The notes beneath the pieces are model-generated. The model did no database searches. It saw only the letters and a list, made by a program, of their open reading frames with translations, and had not been told where the DNA came from. DNA of 64,000 bases, taken from the NCBI RefSeq assembly GCF_018691265.1, contig NW_024881295.1, positions 18,399,904-18,463,903 on the forward strand, in the 5' to 3' direction. This DNA is from Tyto alba (taxonomy: Eukaryota; Chordata; Aves; Strigiformes; Tytonidae). Position numbers and translations under genes: made by a program. Shown here one piece after another: positions 37,315 through 48,922 of the stretch (positions are counted from its first letter, which is position 1; every line of letters starts with the position of its first letter).

Positions 37315-39989
37315 TCTCTCTGCCATTGTGCAGTTCCGTTTCTTTGTTGTTAATTGGCTCAAACAAGATTTCCCCTGAGACCTGGGCAGTTGTATCATCA
37401 GCCAGTAATCCGCTAATTCCCTTGGACATGCAGGAGTCCCTCGTGTGCTCCTCTACAACTGCATTTTGCAAGTGTTGCGCTCCTCCATAGTACACCAAAT
37501 CGATGTTATGTTGTGATCAAAGACGTCCTTGTCCTCAGAGCAAATTCCAGCACAGTTATGGTAGTTGGCTGCACAGTATACCATACATTTGAGCAGCAGA
37601 AATTCTGAAGATGTCACCATCTGAAGCAAAAAGCCTTTGGAAGTGAAGCATTTTTTTCTTTGATACTTTGCTGAAGTAATCAGCACAAAGCATGTCCTGA
37701 AAGTCTAAGTGGTTCACATAGACTTTCACAAGAGGGATGGCAGCTATCATTGGTATCAGAGCTTTCTTATGTCTTGCTAGGGGTCTGTACAGTAGTAACT
37801 AACTATTTGTAGTTAAATAAGAAAGAGTGGATTTCTGGTTTTAACATCCTAGCCAACATTAGTGGGAAGAAAGGACTCCACCCCTCCTTGTTCACCTAAG
37901 AAATCCCTAAACTGGGAGCAGAAAGGGAATATATTTTTTAACTGCCTCAGCATGCTGTTGGTCTGTATTAGACAGCAGTGACTTCACTGAGGTTCACATA
38001 GCTACCAAGTAATATCATATCTTGGGAGCTCAGAAAAACTAACCTGAGAAGTTATTGGTTAAAATACCCAATCCAAGAGTCTGAAGATTCAAGTGAAAAA
38101 GCTTTCCTGTCAGATTTCTGAGAACCTTCTCAGGCATAAATTAAAATGTGCAAGATAGGTGTGTATTATCACCTGTCAGTATGCTTAGAGCTGTTAACAC
38201 ATTTTACATGGCATCCGGAGCTGATGTTGATAATAATTTTCCTTTTACATTACCAAGTTCTTTATTCCTAGAATGATGGTGAGTATCTAGAGGGCACAAA
38301 GACCTGTGTCCTGAATTACACATTTTATGCACAGTTTGGGGTATTATGGGTGTTTACAATGTCTCTCTCCTTGGAGAAGACCAGCAAAAGCTGCTGAAAG
38401 ACTAAAGACCTTTGAAACTTCATGGTTCCCATAAGGGCTCCAAGAAATAATGGCCTTCCTGAGCCGAAAACACAAAGGTCCACACCTTTATATAAATTTG
38501 GGGGATAATTTCTAAAAAGTCTGAGAGTGACTCCTGCTTTACAAGAGTAAAAGGCATGCAAGTATTCCTATAGCTTAACATGTCTGTGGACTCCAGGGTC
38601 CTTCATGTGATAGGTGCTCGCCAGCTGCTGCTTGGGTCGTGGCCTCCTCCCAGTGCACTGCCTCCATCCTGGCCTCTCTGCAGCCCAGCATGGAGGGGCC
38701 ACCTTCTCTCGGGACACTAGGGATCACCCACGTTTAAATAAAAGATCCGGTTTTATAACCTGGAGAGCACATTTTAATTGTATTAAACCATCAAATCACT
38801 AGATGGCCTCATAATCCCAGAGATTTGGGCAGATCCAGGTTTAGGCTGTGTAATGGCCAGATTTATTTTCAAAAACCTGGCACTCTAAGGGCTGCAGGAT
38901 TTAATGATTGTCACCTCAGGCAATGCACAAGAGCCTTTTCAAAGCACAGCATGTGAAATATGGGTCACTTTGTCCCATAGAGAAGCTAGAGAAAACCACG
39001 TTTCTCACTCGTGTTTTCAGAAGCTGCTCCCGTTCCCTAAATCCCAGCAGATGGGACTGGAGATGGGGCAGAGACCCAGTGAGAGCTGCTGGAGAGCCAC
39101 AAGCATCTCTCCAGGCTCCCTTGGCTGGAGCCAGCTAATCAACGGAGCAAAACCAGCCCCTGTAGAAGGACGGCCATGGGATCACTGCAGCGGAACAGCC
39201 GGCAGGAAACCCAGGAACCATGTCCAGCCCAGGCCTGGTCTTGCTGCACCCTCAGGAGGGGCTTGGGCTTGGCCCTGGGCTCACCTGGGTGGGAGGCAAT
39301 CCCCTGGCCGGGGGGGTCCCTCTGTGGAGGACAGCGGCTGGGGAAGGGGGGAAGACGCGGCAGGGTTTGGTTCCTTGTCCAGCCACGGGTGAGTCGCAGT
39401 CGCTGCCTAGTGAAAACGCAGTTTGTGGCCTCAGAGGAAATGCCACCGTTTGCAGGTTGTTGGATGCTTCCCTGCGTCAGAGCTGTGCCCTCCTGAGTAA
39501 CAAGAAGATAGTGCTTTAAGGGAAGATCTCCTCCCTCCTCTCCATGCTGGAGAGGGTTTGAGGAGGAGAGAAGCAAAGGGATCTTTATTACAGCAGAAAT
39601 ATGGGCGGGTGGATGGAACACTGGGAAGAGAAGTTTGCAAAGGGGAAAGCAGAGATTCAGCTTGCCTGAGGAACAGACCCGGCACTGGAGCGCTGCCTGG
39701 CTGGTCCTTTGGTGGCCGGTATCTTCAATAGCCATTGCTGTTTCAAAGAGATTGGGAAACCTTGGTTAGGCCGTGCCAGATTTTGTAGTGGCCTTGATCT
39801 GATGTGCAAAGGAAACAAATAAACAAACAAACCAACCAACCAACCCCCACACCCTCATTTTCACTGCTGTCAAATTTGGATATGTGTTATTTATTACTCC
39901 TTTTCCCACGTGGATTTTCATTAACATTTTAAAATACAGAGTTTACACTGACGCAAGGGTTTGAAAAAGCCTTTTACGCGAAGCAGGAC

Positions 39990-40560
39990 CAGGGCAAGCA
40001 CAAGATCAGCGGCCGGGCTTTAGAGAGGGGCAGCCCCAGGCCGCTGCCCCGAGGCGCTGCGGCCCAGCGAAGCCCCGGGGAGCCCAGCGGCCGCGGCCGG
40101 CAGCGGCGGCTCGGCCGCGCTGCCGCTTTAAGGGCGGGCGGGGAGCCCGGCGCTCTGCGGCCCTGCAGGCCCCGGCCCCGGCGCCGCGGGGCGGAGCGGA
40201 GCTGAGCGGCGGCCGGCAGCAGGTAGGTGTGGGCCGGGCGCTCCGTGGCACCGGCCCCGGTCCCGCCCCGGCGGGGGTGAGGTGGGAGGCCCGGCCCGGC
40301 CCGGCGGAGCGGCGGCTGGAGGGGCCCGGCCCGCCCTGGCCTGGCCTGGCCCGGCCCAGGCAGCGGCCCCGCTGTCGGCCTTCCCCTGGCCTCCGCCGCC
40401 GCGCCGCTGGGGCTGCCCGAGGCCGGCGGCCGCTCTGCAGAGGGGTGCCCAGCCCGGGGTGGCGAGCTGGGACGCCGGGGTGGAAGCGGCGGCTGCTCCC
40501 GGTGGCTGCGGGCCGCGGGGCTGGCTGAGGCGGGCGGTCCCTGGGGCCCCTGGGGTTGTG
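39990..40560 (+). promoter_or_regulatory. ETFBKMT: ETFBKMT promoter CpG island
   Basis: About 570 bases are very rich in G+C and CpG (densest about 40070-40320), with GC boxes and no TATA box. The island lies 2.5 kb upstream of the ETFBKMT coding start and covers a probable non-coding first exon. Very long overlapping open frames on both strands (up to 199 codons) are a product of composition. Bidirectional activity toward the left is possible, but there is no recognised gene there. Confidence 0.7.
40140..40222 (+). other. ETFBKMT: Probable non-coding first exon of ETFBKMT (5' UTR), start approximate
   Basis: A strong donor (GGCAGCAG|GTAGGT) ends an exon at 40222 within the CpG island. The next plausible acceptor in front of the coding start is CTGCTTCAG|GTCAG, giving an exon from 43020. 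This exon pair is inferred from splice-site quality and gene position only. The transcription start is not visible, so the 5' border is a guess. Confidence 0.45.
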
Positions 40561-40628
40561 CTTTGAGAGGCACCTGCTGCTTTCAAAAAAAAAAAAGCAA
40601 AACAAAACAACACTTAAATTGCACAGGA

Positions 40629-40660
<32 letters not shown>

Positions 40661-43019
40661 GGTGCGTTTGGCTTTGTCTTGTCCTCTTTTCCAAGTTCTG
40701 CTGGCCCACTGATTTTATTGCCGATAAGATGGGAAGGACAGGGGTGTCAAGCACAAGGGTATCTATCCTGGCGCCTTCCCCGCACTAGATGCTTAAGCTC
40801 AGTTCGGCTTCTTGAGCGCAGAGCTCTTGGCAGATATTTCTCTGCCAACAATTGAGTTAAAAAGAGTAATCATCATGACAGGCAATGCAAAAATATATGC
40901 TATCGAATCTCAGCCCTGCTAATTTGCAGCAATTCGTGGGGAAAAAAACAGCATACAGCGTTAGCTGACAAGATTTCTATCTGATTGATTTCAGTTAACT
41001 TCATGCTTCCCTCAGGCAGATGAGGATTATATAGCTCTGCCTTCAAAAAGGAAGGCATTCTTTAATTACATTCATTAATTACATAGACTCTGCTGAATGG
41101 CATTCTCAAATGTGGAAAAATGCAAAACGTTCAGTTGTATGTCCTTATTTGTAATAAAAATACAAAGCCTTTAGCCAATGCTTTAAACAAAGACTTATTT
41201 GGACTATCAACCTTAATATCAAAAGTGTTACGGGAAGGAAGTTCACAGCTTAACATTTTAGTAAGTGACCAAACTAAACCCAGTACTTGAAGCAGAGGTC
41301 AGCACACAACAAAAAAGTCGCTAAACACTTAGGAACTTTTACTAAAAATACAGACAAAAAAAAAAGAAAAACTGAAGTAATGAAATATGAAGTGTTAAGA
41401 CTTTGTTTTATTAGCATATTTTTCCTGTTGTCCCTTTGTCTAGTTTTTTTTTTTTTTAAGGACAACCTGCACAGCTATAGATGGTGAAGCTGGCCACAAC
41501 TGTTCTGTTGTGGAAAATTGGCAGGGGTGGGCTGAGGTTGATTTTCTTCATGCATCGTTCTGCTTTTTCATGAAAATCACTGCAGAAGAGAGAAAACAAT
41601 CACAAAATAAGAGGGTGCAGTTTCTCTTGTGTCTCTTTGTACTTGCCATCTTGCTGTTGTGGAAGCACAGGCACTAAATGCTTCTCTGGTCATCAGTTTA
41701 GGGGGAGGTTCAAAAACTGAATCAAGTGAGTCTGAATTATTGAAAAGGAATGAGAGAGCAAGATGAGGAAGGAAAAAAGATATGTATTAAAGGATGGATG
41801 AAGGAGGAGATCTGAGCAGGAAGGCAGGAAAACAGCTGCTTTCTCTTCGGGCCACTGCGTGGTAAGTGTACTTGCAGGATCGGTGTGGGGAAGACCCAAG
41901 GGCTGCGAGAGATGGTGGGTGAGGAGAGGATGGTGCTGAAGTGCTGAGAGGCTGTTCCTCCTTCGCCTCTCAGCTGAGTGCCCTGGCTCTCCACTCTCCA
42001 TTCTCCTGATTCTTAAATATTTGAGTCTAAACTCTGACATACTAGTCTTCCCTTCTCCTTTTCTTCACTGCTTGTGAGCTGAAAACTGGCCTCGAGTAGT
42101 GTCAGAAGGCCTTTGGGTGTGAGCTCATCCCGTCTGAATGTTTCACCTTTTAAAAAATTTTAAAAAATGTGTTGGATTCAGTTTCTCTCTCTTTGGATAT
42201 CTTGGAGCATGTTTATATAGACTCACAGGAAGTGGGCTACAGTGATGGAGGTCTACTTTCTTTTACAGCTGAGATCATCCATGTGATACTATTGAACCAT
42301 AAGACTAACTGATCCTCTAAAATACAGACTGAAATGCAACAAATTGGGAATATTCTGATTAAGATCAATACTTGGGGATTTTTTTTTTTTTTCGTTTTGG
42401 AGCTGGCAGCCTGACAAATCTGAGGGACAAAGAGGAAAGTCTTTTGAGGAAATATAATTGCTTGCCTTTAAAAAGATGTTTTCATATAAAAAACTCATCA
42501 CCATTATAAAACTTGTAATTAATGGTGTCTCTCAGACAACCTACTGATAACCTTTGTTATGTCCATAGGCCCTGCAATGCCAGAGCTGTACTGCAAAATC
42601 TTAAGATTCGATGGAAGAACCTTAAATGGGAGTAGATTGCTGTGTGTATATCTTCAAGGCAGAGGGAGGGAAATGTTAAAAGGCCGCATGTTTCATTTTT
42701 AGCTCTATCAGCTGTCCTGCTAGCTGGTTGTTTCTCACTGGATATGTTTATAGTGTTCTCCTGAATGGGTCTCTTGATAGCTTCTTCCTTAAATGCCACT
42801 TCTTTCAGACTTCAGAGGCTCTTTGGGCAGGGGCAAGGCATGCATTCCTGGTCACACAACAGCACGTCAACTTCCTAAAGCCCTGGTGGTACCTAGCCTT
42901 GAAGTCACTGAAGAAACAGTACTTAGCATTGTTCTCCTTTCAGGAATTGTCATCCAGCACTATGAAAAACAACATCCTGTGAGTTTGTTTCAAACTCTCT
43001 GCCTCATCACCTGCTTCAG
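40223..43019 (+). other. ETFBKMT: ETFBKMT 5' UTR intron (inferred)
   Basis: The region between the inferred first-exon donor and the acceptor before the start codon. It contains a 29-base poly-T run (40632-40660) and other T-rich or A-rich tracts, but nothing coding. Additional untranslated exons could be hidden here. Confidence 0.45.
40632..40660. repeat. Poly-T run of 29
   Basis: Uninterrupted T homopolymer in the inferred 5' UTR intron of ETFBKMT. Confidence 0.95.
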
Positions 43020-43052
43020 GTCAGCTGTGCTCCGAGCTTTCCTTGGGGAGAC

Positions 43053-43372
43053 ATGGCCTTCCGTGGCTGGAAGCGGCTCCTCCTCTTGGGCAGGCAGAAC
43101 ACCTTTGCCAAGGCTTGGAGGAGCAGGAGGGGAGGCCCCGCTCCGCGCTGGAAGCGCTGCTGCCATTGGAGCGCCGGCAAGCCTCTGGACCCCGAGGTGA
43201 GAGCATTTTTAGAGGAGAACACGGAGGTCACCAGCAGCGGGCACCTCACGCCAGAGATACGGCTGCGCCTCCTCACCCCTCGCTGCAGGTTCTGGAGGGA
43301 AAAGCCTGACCTGTGGCCTTACGGGGACCCATTCTGGGCAATTTACTGGCCAGGAGGCCAAGCCCTCTCCAG
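43053..43372 (+). CDS. ETFBKMT: ETFBKMT coding exon 1
   Basis: Encodes residues 1-106 and two bases of codon 107. The start ATG has G at -3 and at +4. The donor is TCCAG|GTACGC. A probable acceptor at 43019/43020 (TTCAG|GTCAG) puts 33 bases of 5' UTR in the same exon. The open frame continues past the donor into intron and LTR sequence to 43685, but the family similarity stops exactly at the splice site. Confidence 0.95.
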
Positions 43373-46300
43373 GTACGCAGCACGCATCACCAAAGTTGAC
43401 AAGTGCAGTTTGCCGTGGGCCAGAATGTCAGACCTGGCTCTGTTTGTAGCGATTCCTAGTGATGTGTATTTGCCTTATCCATATTCCTCTCTGCTTATAT
43501 GGGAGAGACACAATAGCTACTGGCTGGCAGTGAAGTTTCAGCACCTGCTGTATATAGAAAAACTTCTGGCTCTGTCGTGGTTTAACCCCAGCCAGCAACT
43601 CAGCACCATGCAGCTGCTCGCTTACTCCTCCCCCTCCCAGGGGTATGGGGAGGAGAATCGAAGAAAAGTAAAACTCACGCATTGAGATAAGAACAGTTTA
43701 ATAACTAAATTAAATAATAACAACAGTAATAATAATGAAAAGAAATATAACAAAAATAGAGAGAAATAAAACCCAAGGAAAGCCAAGTGATGCACAATGC
43801 AATTGCTCACCACCCAGTGACTGATGCCTGAGCAGTGATCTGCCCCTCCTGGCCAGTTCCCCTTTGGAATATCCCTTTGGCTAGTTGGGGTCAGCTGTCC
43901 TGGCCAGGCTCCCTCCCAGCTCCTTGTGTACCTGCTCGCTGGCAGAGCATGGGAAACTGAGAAATCCTTGACTTAGAGTAAGCACTACTCAGCAACAACT
44001 AAAACATCAGTGTGTTATCAACATGATTCTCACACTAAATCCAAAACACAACACTGTACCAGCTACTAGGAAGAAAATTTATTCCAGCCAAAATCAGGAC
44101 AGGCTCTTAAACTGAAATCTGTTGTCTTCAGTGGCAATGCATGTGTTGATAATGGGGCTGAATTTGGATTTGTGGAAGGGCTGGGCAGTTGCCATCAAAA
44201 CCTAGTGAGGTGTTTGTCACTCAACGTCACTCCAAACTGGAGGATTTCTATTTTGTTATAAAACATGGGTTGTTTTTTTCTTTTGTAGGAGACAGACAGG
44301 AGTGTGGATGTGGGTCTGGTCTGTTGAAAAAAGTAGGTTTATGCTGATGCACTTGGAGTGCTGGTTAGCCTGAATCACTCTCCTCATTTAGGGATTTCAG
44401 CAATCTTATTTTCAAGCCTTATTGTGGCTGTCTTTTTAGTCACATCAGAAGCCACGTTTTGATTTTGGTTGCTTACTGTCAAAATGTTCCTGATTCCCAG
44501 GAACTAGTTAAGAGTTCTTTTATTCTGTAGAATCAGATCTCTCACTTGGAACAGCAGAAAAAGTTCATAATTGTTACCGCAAAGAACAATCTGTCAGACA
44601 TTCCCCACATAGATGAAGGGAAAGTGTCGGAAATGGGGCTTTGCTGTTTATCTACAAGAAAGCATAAATAGGAAGGCATTTTGGACCAGGAAAAAGATGA
44701 GTCTTACAGTAAAATTGTGAGCTGATGAGCCTGCCATTTAGATGGACTACAGTGTTCCTAAACATTGTGTGATTAAATTAGTACAGTAATTTCTACATTT
44801 TGTTATCATATGATTCATATGCCAAGATATTTGGGTAGCAGTAATAATCTGGCATTTCACCACTTTATTGACTTATTGTTGATGCACTTTTTTGATGTAT
44901 TGGGAATATCAGAAATTAGCTGCATAATCTGGAAAAGTAAAAAGAAAAAGGGAGCATGAAAACATGCTGCTTCCGTAACTGTGCTTTGTTTCACAGTTGG
45001 CATTTCCACAAGATCAGGAGTCTCCTCTTTCAAGTTATTCCTCTTGGTGTAACCTAAGACACCTCATCACCCCAGCATGGCAGAGAGCAGCCTCCAACAG
45101 CAGCATAACGTGCTGTGGCCGTGCCAGGGGACACAGTGGGTTCCAGCTGTCCGAAGGCACCACAGTCATTAGCGGTAACTTGAGAACCACTCAGGTGGCA
45201 ACAAGGCACCTGCAGCCTTAGGCCAGATCGGGCTCTACGCGAGTTACTGCTGGAAAGGCACTGCAAATCCAAGCGTAGCCCCTAGAAAGGGGAAAAGGAG
45301 AACTTTGTGTGGAGGTGCCAGCACTGTCCTCCCAGCTGTTGGCAAACTAAGGGCCTGGATGGCCCCCGGGGGAGTTGCCAAACAGCCGAGTTGCTGAGCC
45401 TCTGCACCAAGGTCCTGCCTGGGTGCCCTCAGAAAAGAGAGCATCTGTAGGTCTCTTGAAACAAATAATGCTGCAACGTTGTGGTAACAATGTAACAGAT
45501 CTAGGTGCCAGACCTCACAGGAGAAAGTGATTTTTCATGAAAAGTGAGCCAGTTTCACTCTCTGGATTCATGACCACCTGCTCAAAAGCGCCAAGCTGTG
45601 CATGTCCAAGCTGTCTGGTAGGATTCCTTGTGATGATGTGTAGGACAATAGGCATGGGATGTCAGGCCCTCCTCATGTCTCCTGGGTTTCTGATCTGGGT
45701 ATTCTGTACCTTCAGTCCTGGTCTCGACCTTCCTGCTGTCATCTCTTAATGGCTTGAACTGTTGAGGTTTGAGGGTAGGTTGTATTTTGTTCTCCCAGTC
45801 TGGGCGCCTGAGAATCTGCATATAGATGTGCTGGGATCTAGGTGCCATCAGCACTTGACACTCATATTAGGCCTCCTTCTGCCATTCCTGCTGCTGCTTC
45901 TAGGCCCAGACACTCCCATCCATCCATTTGCTCTTTATGCCAATCTTACATTTCCATTACAGTTCTCTGCCTTGGAACCCACCCGCAAAAGCTGTGCTTG
46001 CCAGTAGCCCTGCGTGAAGAGGCAGCCATCACCCTCGTGCCTGAAGACAACATGTATCTGTGTCTGCACAGCTCAGGAAAAGGAAGAGGAGAAATTCCTC
46101 TTCTTCCAAGCAGTTGCATAAGCAGTATTTTAGGGCAATGGGTAGGCCTTGTCTTTCGATGAGAGCAATATTCACTGTGAATACATCTTCATGTTTCTTG
46201 AGTCAGATTACTTTTAATTTCTGCAAATCCTTACTTTCCTGTTTCTAGTGCCAAGCATTTTATTCACCTTGCAGTTTTGTGTCCATTTATTAGGTAAGCT

Positions 46301-47719
46301 CACCTGTCAGGGAAGGAGCCAACTGAAATAAAATGTTGCATACTTGGCTGGATTTCTTTTTGTTTGGGGGTAGGGGAGAAGTAAGAAAGACTGTAGTTCT
46401 TGATTTTTGTATCAGCACAAACATAAGGAGATATGTACCAGCTGCACACATGGAATAGTGTTTTTAAGACCATGCTTCATTGCACGTACAACAAGAACTC
46501 TTATGCAGTGTAATGCAAAACTGAGAAATGTGCATAATCTTGTTCATTGCTTTAACAGTTTTTCTTTTCAGGTATATTTTAGATAATCCACGTGTTGTTA
46601 AAGGACGATCGGTTTTGGATCTTGGAAGTGGATGTGGAGCAACAGCAATAGCTGCTGTGATGAGCGGTGCATCACAAGTCCTTGCTAATGACATCGACCC
46701 TAGTAAGGCCTTTTTTTTGTCATCTCCGTGCAAAGATATTATTTTTAAAGCACATTCAACACTGACTTTTCTTTGCTCCATCTGGAAGCAATTCAGGTTC
46801 CAAACAGAGTTCTAAGAATGCTAAAAAGAGGAATGGTTTTTGCCAGTATTAGAAGCAGGGTTGTACCATCCTCTCCTGCCCTGAGATGATCTCCATAGCT
46901 CCCCAGAATGAACATACAGCAACGATGACAAGTTCTTCTCTGTAGGACCATAGCGTTTTCTTGCACTTTCATATGTTGGGGCCTAGGTTTTGCCTTTTCC
47001 CCCCAGACTTTGTTTTCCCATAATTGACTTATGAATTCAGTTTATTAATAATTTCTCATTGGTTAGGAAGTATATCCATAGATTAAAGTAGTTGAATATT
47101 CTGGTTTGACTCTCTGATTGGTTTCCATTGGTATCCATTCCAGGAACAGTTTTTTCCTGTGTCATGGTACAATGAGGATGAAATTCCATCACTTTATGCC
47201 AGGTTTTGACCCATAATGAAAACCATGGAAGTCCCTAGATAGTATAAGCAAAAATATTTAAGAGATGAAATTGAATGTGTCAAGGGAATTTATAAGGGGG
47301 CTGAATGGCAGAATCCTAAAACGTAACTTTCATTTTACTTTGACTATTCTTCAGTTGCAGGAACGGCAATGATCTTGAACTGTGAACTGAACCACCTGAA
47401 TCCCTTCCCCATCACCATTAAGAACATCATTAATTCAGAGGGTGGCAACTGGGACCTTATTGTTCTAGGAGATATGTTTTATGATGAACAACTTGCTGAT
47501 GGTCTACATCACTGGCTGAGGAAATGCATCAGGATACAGCAAACTGAAGTGCTGATTGGTGACCCCGGCAGGCATCAGTTTTTAAGCCACAGCATTCGCA
47601 GTCAGTTGCACAAAGTTATAGAATATTCACTTCCTGAGTATACTAGACAAGAAAACAATGGATTAACATCAAGTATTGTCTGGAGTTATCAGCCCTCAAG
47701 TAGCTTGGAAAACTGTTGA
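43053..47719 (+). CDS. ETFBKMT: ETFBKMT (METTL20), complete coding region in three exons
   Basis: Encodes electron transfer flavoprotein beta subunit lysine methyltransferase, a mitochondrial matrix enzyme of the seven-beta-strand class. It uses S-adenosylmethionine to methylate lysines of ETFB near its recognition loop, reducing electron transfer from acyl-CoA dehydrogenases. Exons are 43053-43372, 46572-46702 and 47355-47719, totalling 816 bases: 271 codons plus stop, close to the roughly 262 of the human protein. All junctions keep frame. Residues 1-45 are Arg-rich and suit a mitochondrial presequence. The conserved block LDPEVRAFLEENTEVTSSG is at about 45-63 and DPFWAIYWPGGQALSRY at 92-108. 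SAM motif I, VLDLGSGCGA, is at 121-130; NDIDP at 146-150; and the LGDMFYDE motif at 188-195. The reading frame is intact. Confidence 0.95.
43373..46571 (+). other. ETFBKMT: ETFBKMT intron between coding exons 1 and 2
   Basis: About 3.2 kb bounded by GT and AG. It holds a solo LTR (annotated separately) close to its 5' end; the rest appears to be unique sequence without recognisable exons. Confidence 0.9.
43573..44101 (-). mobile_element. Solo LTR of an avian endogenous retrovirus
   Basis: A 529-base element runs TGTCGTGGTTTAACCCC ... CAAAATCAGGACA on the + strand and is flanked on both sides by GGCTC (43568-43572 and 44102-44106), a 5-base target duplication. On the - strand it begins TGTCCTGATTTTGGCTGGAA, a beginning I recall as typical of a high-copy LTR family in bird genomes, so its own orientation is taken as -. 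No gag, pol or env sequence flanks it, so it is a solo LTR left by recombination. It sits 200 bases past the ETFBKMT exon donor without damaging it. A 5-base duplication fits ERVL-like integrases better than 4-base or 6-base classes. Confidence 0.9.
46572..46702 (+). CDS. ETFBKMT: ETFBKMT coding exon 2
   Basis: Entered after TTCTTTTCAG. It completes Arg107 and encodes Tyr108 to Pro150 plus the first base of codon 151. It carries the glycine-rich SAM-binding motif (GSGCG at 125-129) and the acidic loop NDIDP. The donor is CCTA|GTAAGG. Confidence 0.96.
46703..47354 (+). other. ETFBKMT: ETFBKMT intron between coding exons 2 and 3
   Basis: 652 bases, GTAAGG at the 5' end and TTCAG at the 3' end. 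No other feature seen. Confidence 0.92.
47355..47719 (+). CDS. ETFBKMT: ETFBKMT coding exon 3 (last)
   Basis: Entered after ATTCTTCAG. It completes Ile151 and runs to the TGA at 47717-47719. It contains AGTAMILNCELN, the LGDMFYDE motif and the GDPGR loop. The end reads SSIVWSYQP followed by SSSLENC, a tail a few residues longer than I recall for the human protein, which ends near VWGFQP. Confidence 0.96.
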
Positions 47720-48580
47720 AGCTGGCTTTCCAATGAATTTTTGTCTCGCTTGGTTGGCTGCTTTTGTAAGTATGTATGTAAAATGAAAACAGGAATTAAA
47801 CACAGAACATATCTCTTGCTGCAAAGTAGATTAGTGTACCTTCACAGTATTGATTTCAGTCATACTCAGTGAGGCTTTTGCTCCATCTGAGGTAAAAACT
47901 ACATGCAAACTGTATTCAAAGGGGCCTGCACTGCAGTGCAAATCCAAAGACAAGTCACATGTGAGAGTTTGCATGCTTGATGTTTTTCATGTATATTCAC
48001 GTCTTGCTCTCTGACACTATTGTGAAATGGTTTTGGACATCCAACATACTGCTGCGGGGAGAAGGCAGTGGCTTGAAGATTACTGCATTGCTTTCAGACT
48101 TCTGCAGCTTATTTACATAGAAAATTATTGCTGTCCTTCATAAAACTCTGCTAGATTATCAGCTCACACTATGCTCAACTTGAAGTGCCTTGCTCTTTTT
48201 CTGGATCTCTCTTCTGAATGTCAAAGTAACTAATTTAAATCTCCCCCTTCCTCTCTATAATAAAAATTTACTCTTCCTTGAAGCTGCCAGTGATTATTTA
48301 GGAGTTGTACAAAAATCTAAAATATGGCTTCTTGAACTCTAGCCAAAGTAAAAGTTTTTAGTAAGTGGAAAGAGACCAAATAGTAATAGCAATAGGGTAA
48401 CTTTATTCCTGAGAGAGTAAGGTCAAGTGCTCTACATTCTCTAACTTTGCAGGGGTAAAAAAGGCAATCTGTCACCATGGGAGGCTTGTGAGGGATGAAG
48501 AAATCTTTCCTTCTGTGATGTTTCTGAACAGAAGGTAACTAACTAGAAACAGGGAATAAAAGCTGGATATAATTGTTTTT
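47720..48580 (+). other. ETFBKMT: ETFBKMT 3' UTR and candidate poly(A) signals
   Basis: After the stop codon, candidate hexamers are ATTAAA at 47795-47800, AATAAA at 48259-48264 and AATAAA at 48555-48560. The last is followed within about 20 bases by a T-rich stretch, making it the strongest candidate. Which is used cannot be decided here. Confidence 0.55.
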
Positions 48581-48916
48581 TTTTTTCTCTTGAGGACGTG
48601 CTGGATAACAAGCTCTAGAATCATTCTCAGCTACATCTGTCAAGGAAGAACTGTCTGTGGGGTTAAAAAAAAAAAAAACACAACGAAAATTTGATGCAGA
48701 GGTAAGAGGTTGTAAATGCAGTAATCATTTGAAGAAGAAACTAACATTTTCAGAATAGTCTTGCAGGGACTGTCACTGTTAGCAGTTAACTGTTGAACAA
48801 GCAGCAATGGGGAACTAAAAACTACAGAATGGAACCTAATGCACCTGCCAAATACCAGGTGATGTGTGGAAGCTTATAAATGTGAAAAAGTATGTGGTAC
48901 TCAGAAAACCATGGTG

Positions 48917-48922
48917 TTTATT
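48917..48922 (-). terminator. AMN1: Candidate AMN1 poly(A) signal
   Basis: TTTATT on +, AATAAA on -. It is the last canonical hexamer before the ETFBKMT 3' end and would give AMN1 a 3' UTR of about 3.1 kb. ATTAAA variants on the - strand near 49024 and 50857 are alternatives giving shorter UTRs. Confidence 0.35.

Larger units (their letters stand above)
25508..39980. other. Intergenic region between DENND5B and ETFBKMT
   Basis: About 14.5 kb lie between two outward-pointing (divergent) genes. No open frame here resembles a known protein, and no tRNA or rRNA is visible. The longest frame, 198 codons on the - strand at 39139-39735, lies in moderately GC-rich DNA close to the ETFBKMT island and is unconvincing. 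Contents are simple repeats, a CR1 fragment near 34.05 kb, a 17-base tandem duplication near 37.28 kb and an inverted repeat near 32.5 kb. Non-coding RNA genes or enhancers cannot be excluded. Confidence 0.6.

Noticed and set aside
39974..40613. Overlapping open frames of about 160-199 codons on - and about 95-99 on + in the ETFBKMT CpG island
   Set aside because: Several frames are open at once on both strands, as expected of GC-rich DNA with few stops. The proteins are Pro/Ala/Arg-rich without known domains.
43053..43685. ETFBKMT first exon read as a single 210-codon gene
   Set aside because: Homology stops at the donor 43372/43373. The rest reads through intron and solo LTR. The true continuation is at 46572.
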